Assembly: GCA_964439135.1 (NCBI GenBank) | Contig: CAYTNN010000089.1 | Location: 1-16,740 of the forward strand | Source: JAFGPJ01 sp964439135 | GTDB taxonomy: Bacteria > Planctomycetota > Phycisphaerae > Sedimentisphaerales > Anaerobacaceae | Direction of reading: 5' to 3' | Length of the DNA: 16,740 bases | In this document: positions 12,874 to 16,740 of the stretch, piece by piece | How the letters are laid out: each line of letters begins with the position of its first letter | Position numbering within the stretch: the first letter of the stretch is position 1 | Made by a program: the position numbers and the translations under genes | The notes under the pieces: model-generated | What the model saw: the letters and a program-made list of their open reading frames with translations, nothing else | Told to the model about the DNA's origin: nothing | The model's database searches: none

Positions 12874-14931
12874 ATGAAGTATCGGATTTTCATGATCGCA
12901 GTAGTATTGTCGGCTGTGCTTTGTTGGCCGGCAAGCTGGTCGGTAGAAAATCCGGGGATAGGCAATCCGGTTGGCCCAAGCACAGTACCTCCGAGCACTT
13001 ACCGCAGTTCTCTGGTAAACACTCCTTCTCCGATAGATACGAGTGGAAATTTGTTAATTACCGGCAATGTGCGTCGCGGCAGGCACTTCCGCGGCGATGT
13101 GCCATACCGATCACCTACAAGCTTCGGTTCGAGCCTCGGTTCATCCTCACTTAGTTCTTTTTTAAGAGATACAGCCGGCTCGGAAGATTTTCAGACGCAT
13201 TCCAACAACTACGGAACTCAGCCTTATTATTCTCCAACCGAAACTGTCACGACTATGATGCCGGGCCGGTCCGAGATTTTCATGCCGGAACGTGCAATGA
13301 CCAGCGCCCGTGCGCAGCAGAATACCCGCTCCGAGGGAACCGGCGTATTTGGTTCGGAGTCCATGCAGCGGGAACAGACTTTGTTTGCCCAGGGTACTAC
13401 AGCCGCTGATTCGGGTTTGCAGGGACCTAATACTCAATATGGTCCGTTGGCCCAGTCGCGATTAATGTTGGAAAGCAAATTCCCGACAAGTATGTCACAG
13501 AGTCCGCGTAATACGGAGCAACTTACGCTGGCTCAAATCGGCATACGCAGGCAAAGCCAAACGTCGGCGAATGAACTGTTCAAAGAGCAGGTTCAAGACA
13601 TAAGGGATAGAACGCAGTCCACTGGATGGCCAGGCACGGACTCAACAACGATTCCGAATCTGGAACGCCAGTGGGAAACGAACGAGTCTTCTAAATTCCC
13701 GAGTCAAGAGACAAACGTCGAGAATCTAAGACCGCAGTTTGAGATGCAGACGCCCTCGCAAAATCGGGACGGGGATGGAAAACAAACCGCTTTGACCCAT
13801 CAAGGGATTTCCGCTTTGGAGCAGTCGACGCCCTCGATGGATTCCACATCGCAGAAGAATCTTTTTATGCAAAAGGACACAAACTGGTCCGCCGCGAACA
13901 GAGAGTTTCAAACGGGTCAGGGGCAAACTGCCGCCGGTACTCTCGGAACCCTTGAGAGGGCAAGAGGCGATACTTCCGGCCTAACAGGAGCCGGGCAGGA
14001 TCGCCAGCAAAGCGACGTTCTTGAGCGGGTAAGACAACAGCTCGATGACTTGACGAAGTCACTCGATGCGACTATACAGAGACGTGATGCATATAAGGAT
14101 ATGAGCACTGAGCCGGTCGCAAAACGCGAGCAGACGCCTTCGGGATATCAGCAATACGTGCCTGATTCACGCCAGGCCGCCGGCCGGGAGCGGATTGATT
14201 CAAGCGGCACTCTGAACTATTACAAACCGCAGGCAACTGGACTCGGTTTCAACGGAGAAAAGCTTGCCCTGGCAGCAGGGGGGGGGCTTAATCGAACCGA
14301 TGCCAGCAGGCAGACCGGTTTGGAATTTACAGGAATATCGAACTTTGAAAATCCTCAAAAGAATAGTTCTCCATTGGATGATCTGAATAAACTTTCACAA
14401 GCCGACATTTCCGCCGAAGCGAACCGGATTATGGGCCGGCATAAGAGTCTTGATTCTCTATCGGAGTCCAAGTTCAATCAGCACATGCGCGATGCGGAAG
14501 AGCATCTGAAGGCGGGCAGTTACTATCGTGCAGCGAGCTGCTTCTCTCTGGCGTCTGTTTATCAGGCGGACAATCCTCTGGCCCTTGCGGGTCGGGGACA
14601 TGCATTATTTGCCGCCGGTGAATACGTCAGCAGCGCATTGTTTCTCTCCAGGGCTCTGGCGATTAGTCCCGAATATCTGCAGATGAGAGTCGACCTTGTG
14701 GCCATGCTTGGTGACGGGAACAAACTCGCCGGCAGGATTGCCGATATTGAGCAATGGCTGGCACGCAGCGGTTCGAGCCAGTTGCAATTCCTACTTGGTT
14801 ATGTTTATTACCGAACGGGCCAACTGCTCAAGGCGAAACAGGCTATTGATGCCGCCTATGAGAAGACGCCGCAGTCACCGGCTGTGCAGGCAATGAAAAT
14901 TACTATTGACAATATGACGATGCGGCGGTAA
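12874..14931 (+). CDS. Secreted low-complexity protein with C-terminal TPR repeats, function unknown
   Basis: A 685-residue protein. Residues 1-22 form a signal peptide-like segment (MKYRIF then a hydrophobic run). Residues about 25-530 are low in complexity and rich in Gln, Ser, Thr, Gly and Arg, with few hydrophobic residues, and are probably disordered. A charged stretch (about 380-412, VLERVRQQLDDLTKSLDAT) could form a short coiled coil. From about 535 to 680 there are about four TPR-like helical pairs (AEEHLKAGSYYRAASCF; ALAGRGHALFAAGEYVSSALFLSRALAISP; LQFLLGYVYYRTGQLLKAKQAID). ATG at 12874 is preferred to the upstream TTG because it begins the signal peptide; GAGGT lies 10 bases before it. 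It starts 55 bases after nadK. A G9 run lies within the gene. An envelope scaffold role is a guess from layout only. Confidence 0.8.
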   Translation: MKYRIFMIAVVLSAVLCWPASWSVENPGIGNPVGPSTVPPSTYRSSLVNTPSPIDTSGNLLITGNVRRGRHFRGDVPYRSPTSFGSSLGSSSLSSFLRDTAGSEDFQTHSNNYGTQPYYSPTETVTTMMPGRSEIFMPERAMTSARAQQNTRSEGTGVFGSESMQREQTLFAQGTTAADSGLQGPNTQYGPLAQSRLMLESKFPTSMSQSPRNTEQLTLAQIGIRRQSQTSANELFKEQVQDIRDRTQSTGWPGTDSTTIPNLERQWETNESSKFPSQETNVENLRPQFEMQTPSQNRDGDGKQTALTHQGISALEQSTPSMDSTSQKNLFMQKDTNWSAANREFQTGQGQTAAGTLGTLERARGDTSGLTGAGQDRQQSDVLERVRQQLDDLTKSLDATIQRRDAYKDMSTEPVAKREQTPSGYQQYVPDSRQAAGRERIDSSGTLNYYKPQATGLGFNGEKLALAAGGGLNRTDASRQTGLEFTGISNFENPQKNSSPLDDLNKLSQADISAEANRIMGRHKSLDSLSESKFNQHMRDAEEHLKAGSYYRAASCFSLASVYQADNPLALAGRGHALFAAGEYVSSALFLSRALAISPEYLQMRVDLVAMLGDGNKLAGRIADIEQWLARSGSSQLQFLLGYVYYRTGQLLKAKQAIDAAYEKTPQSPAVQAMKITIDNMTMRR
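14278..14286 (+). repeat. G9 homopolymer tract within the TPR protein gene
   Basis: Nine consecutive G residues encode part of AAGGGL. The frame stays open on both sides as given. A one-base slip would remove the TPR domain. Such tracts are also common sites of sequencing error. Confidence 0.8.
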
Positions 14932-15047
14932 CAAGCGCAAACGTCTGAGTGCTATCCCGGAGACAACTCACATATCATACCCGGTGTTATTCCAGTGCCT
15001 GGCATCGGCTCCAGGAATCTCGATACGGTTCTTGTGGTAATTCGAAC
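14932..15047. other. Convergent intergenic region between the TPR gene and dnaA
   Basis: 116 bases between two converging stops. It contains CCTGG-8-CCAGG (14998-15002/15011-15015) inside imperfect ATTCC...GGAAT arms (14989-15018). No stem followed by a T-run is seen in either direction, so I do not call a terminator. No gene is supported. Confidence 0.5.
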
Positions 15048-16568
15048 TTAGCGTGAGATATCTTTTTCAAGCTGTGCAAGCACGGTTCTGGCTTTTGAGA
15101 TCTTGTTGCCTTCCGGGCCGTTCCAGTGAAGCTCGGCATTTTGCTGTATCATCCCTTCGATTTTTTTGCAGGCTAAAAGGACAGTGGCGTGATTTTTATT
15201 GCCCATTACCCGGCCGATTTCGGATGAGGACATCTTCGTGTGCTTTCTCGTCAGGTACATGCTGAAATGGCGGGCCAGAGCCACGGTCCTGTTTTTCTTG
15301 GAAGAGTGTATACTCGTCGGCGTGATCCCGAAAAAAGTCGCCACGGCTGATTCGATATCCGATACGTGCACAATCGGGTCGCATCTTTCCATGTGTTCGA
15401 TCAGAACGGCTTTGGCCATTGAAGTTGTGATTTTTTCATTTTTCAGTGCCGTAAACGCAATTAATTTCAGCAGGGCACCTTCCAGCTCCCGAACGTTGGT
15501 ACGCATATTTTCAGCGATGTATCTTATGACACTCTCGGGAACAAGTTTATTAGCGTTTGCTTTTGTATAAGCGTTTTGCGAACCGCCCCTGTGAATATTA
15601 TTTGCATATTGTCTGCATATCTGGCAGCGAGTCTCCAGATCGGGGATGTCAATTTTGACGACCATTCCCGAGACGAACCGGTTCACCAGCTTTTCGGACA
15701 GTTTGCCGATCATCTTCGGATGTGCATCGGAAGCAAGGACCACCTGCTTACCGGCCAGACTGATAGTATTGAATGTATGCAGAAATTCTTCCTGCATCGA
15801 AGGCTTACTGGCCAGAAAATGGATATCGTCTATTGCCAACAAGTCCGTTTGACGCATACGCTGCCGGAAAGTTTCAAGTTTTTTTGTCTTCAGGGCAAGA
15901 ATAAACTGGTTGGCGAAATCCTCCGCAGAAAGATACATCCAATTTGTTTGAGGCCGGTTCTCACATACTGAATTGCATATCCCCTGCAGTAGATGTGTTT
16001 TGCCGACGCCGTATCCCCCGTGAACAAAAAGCGGATTGAATGGGCTTTGTTGCTCATTGACTACAACCCTGGCGGCGTTATAGGCCAGCTCATTTGACGA
16101 ACCGACGACGAACGTGTCCAGGTTGAGCTTTAGCCTTTTCTTTTGTTGTCCAGCCGTGGCGGATCTTTTGGTCCCTCGGTCTGTTACGAAACGAGATTGG
16201 TGCCGGTCCTTTTTCGCCGTCGTTGAAGAAGCGGCACTCGAACCAACTCTGCGGCCGGAAAGCTCCGGATCGATAGTGAATGTAACTTTTACGTTCTTGC
16301 CGGTCGCCGACCGAACAACCTGGCTGATTTCATTGTGAAAATGATTTTCAATCCAGTTCGCGATGAAAAGGTTTGGCACGCCGACTTTCAGGTATCCGCC
16401 GGCGAGAGTGAGTTTCGTTGAGTTCTTGAACCAGATGCGATATTTTTGCTGTCCCACTTTATTGGCAAGAGCTTCGTTGATTGCCTGTATTTGGGATTCC
16501 GCCTCGCTCCGGCAGGCTCCATCCTTTCGACTCGCACTAAGACTTTCATCCGTGACTGTGCTTTGCAT
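15048..16568 (-). CDS. dnaA: Chromosomal replication initiator protein DnaA
   Basis: DnaA binds 9-base boxes at oriC, forms an ATP-bound filament and melts the origin. The 506-residue protein has all four domains: domain I (about 24-100, INEALANKVGQQKYRIWF), a linker rich in Ser/Lys/Arg (about 101-145), the AAA+ domain with Walker A GGYGVGKTH (184-192; GG-GLGKTH is usual), Walker B LLAIDDIHFL (243-252), a probable arginine finger R297 and sensor 2 R360 in NVRELEGAL, and domain IV (about 403-490). The DNA-contact motif reads GNKNHATVLLACKKI, against G-x-x-DHTTV in E. coli, so two contact positions differ. AGGGA lies 7 bases before the ATG at 16568. dnaN is not visible, as upstream sequence ends 172 bases away. 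Confidence 0.97.
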   Translation of the reverse strand: MQSTVTDESLSASRKDGACRSEAESQIQAINEALANKVGQQKYRIWFKNSTKLTLAGGYLKVGVPNLFIANWIENHFHNEISQVVRSATGKNVKVTFTIDPELSGRRVGSSAASSTTAKKDRHQSRFVTDRGTKRSATAGQQKKRLKLNLDTFVVGSSNELAYNAARVVVNEQQSPFNPLFVHGGYGVGKTHLLQGICNSVCENRPQTNWMYLSAEDFANQFILALKTKKLETFRQRMRQTDLLAIDDIHFLASKPSMQEEFLHTFNTISLAGKQVVLASDAHPKMIGKLSEKLVNRFVSGMVVKIDIPDLETRCQICRQYANNIHRGGSQNAYTKANANKLVPESVIRYIAENMRTNVRELEGALLKLIAFTALKNEKITTSMAKAVLIEHMERCDPIVHVSDIESAVATFFGITPTSIHSSKKNRTVALARHFSMYLTRKHTKMSSSEIGRVMGNKNHATVLLACKKIEGMIQQNAELHWNGPEGNKISKARTVLAQLEKDISR

Positions 16569-16606
16569 CGTTCAATCCCTGATTCGTAATTTGTTGGTCG
16601 TTTTCT

Positions 16607-16636
16607 ATATTATTAAGCAATAAAAGTGCAAATCAA
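16607..16636 (-). promoter_or_regulatory. Candidate dnaA promoter
   Basis: On the minus strand, TTGATT (complement of 16631-16636) is followed after 18 bases by TAATAT (complement of 16607-16612), giving a leader of about 30 bases before the dnaA ATG. Both hexamers match the sigma-70 consensus at only about four positions of six. Other pairings in this AT-rich stretch are possible. Confidence 0.35.
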
Positions 16637-16655
16637 ATGTGTTTTGTAAGATTTC

Positions 16656-16664
16656 TTTTCCACT
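16656..16664 (+). promoter_or_regulatory. DnaA-box-like 9-mer TTTTCCACT
   Basis: Matches TTWTNCACA at 8 of 9 positions (last base T). It lies about 20 bases upstream of the candidate dnaA -35. A single degenerate box is weak evidence by itself. Confidence 0.35.
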
Positions 16665-16711
16665 TGTCCGAGGTTGCTGTCAGCATTGACTTTGCGCGCG
16701 AAAAAAAAATG

Positions 16712-16731
16712 TTTTTCACAGGTTTTACACA
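16712..16731 (+). promoter_or_regulatory. Two tandem DnaA boxes
   Basis: TTTTTCACA (16712-16720) and TTTTACACA (16723-16731) both match TTWTNCACA fully. They have the same orientation and are 11 bases apart start to start, about one helical turn, as expected for cooperative DnaA binding. They adjoin the A9 and GCGCGCG blocks. Confidence 0.55.
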
Positions 16732-16740
16732 TTGTAAAGT

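Larger units (their letters stand above)
16569..16740. promoter_or_regulatory. dnaA upstream region, possible edge of oriC
   Basis: An AT-rich region of 172 bases up to the window edge. It has AT-rich sequence from about 16600 to 16660, a GCGCGCG block (16694-16700) next to an A9 run (16701-16709), and three DnaA-box-like 9-mers listed separately. This fits dnaA autoregulation and may be one side of the replication origin, but too little is present to define oriC. Confidence 0.5.

Noticed and set aside
14989..15018. Bidirectional terminator between the TPR gene and dnaA
   Set aside because: The inverted repeat is interrupted and no T-run follows on either strand.

Overview
The window looks like part of the chromosome of a diderm bacterium of the phylum Planctomycetota, probably class Phycisphaerae. 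That placement is an inference from several things read together: a YidC with a large periplasmic domain plus LptB (both point to an outer membrane), a Tat-exported formylglycine-type sulfatase lipoprotein, a DXS with the GDAS form of its thiamine-diphosphate motif, a protein ending in a variant of the planctomycete 'H-X9-DG' domain, and a large TPR protein with a low-complexity centre. No 16S or other definitive marker is present. All genes but one are chromosomal housekeeping or envelope genes. I see no IS element, prophage, CRISPR array, tRNA or rRNA.

Layout. Left block, minus strand: metallophosphoesterase, yidC, mnmE (mnmE runs off the left edge). Centre, plus strand, after a divergent promoter region at 3314-3510: lptB, def, fmt, an anchored H-X9-DG-like protein, rsmB. 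A convergent sulfatase lipoprotein gene on the minus strand ends 2 bases from the rsmB stop. Then, plus strand: dxs, nadK and a secreted TPR protein. Right edge, minus strand: dnaA, with an AT-rich upstream region that carries DnaA-box-like 9-mers. yidC-mnmE and dnaA within about 15 kb is the usual origin-proximal neighbourhood, so oriC probably lies at or just beyond the right edge.

How the genes relate. def and fmt remove and add the formyl group of initiator methionine; rsmB modifies 16S rRNA; mnmE modifies tRNA wobble uridine; dxs feeds isoprenoid synthesis; nadK makes NADP; yidC, lptB, the sulfatase and the TPR protein act at or beyond the envelope.

The most unusual feature is repeat DNA inside and between core genes. 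Four places carry tandem arrays of about five AT-rich 7-mers (about 35 bases each): upstream of yidC, inside rsmB, inside dxs, and across the dxs stop codon. The unit sequence differs between loci but is nearly uniform within each locus. The two intragenic arrays keep the frame and add similar peptides (NSQFSIQNSKF and NSKFKIQNSKL) to two unrelated enzymes. A separate 45-base palindromic segment is embedded in frame in fmt. Other points of interest are an MnmE lacking both glycine-rich N-terminal motifs, an H-X9-NN variant protein placed between fmt and rsmB, and a G9 tract in the TPR gene.
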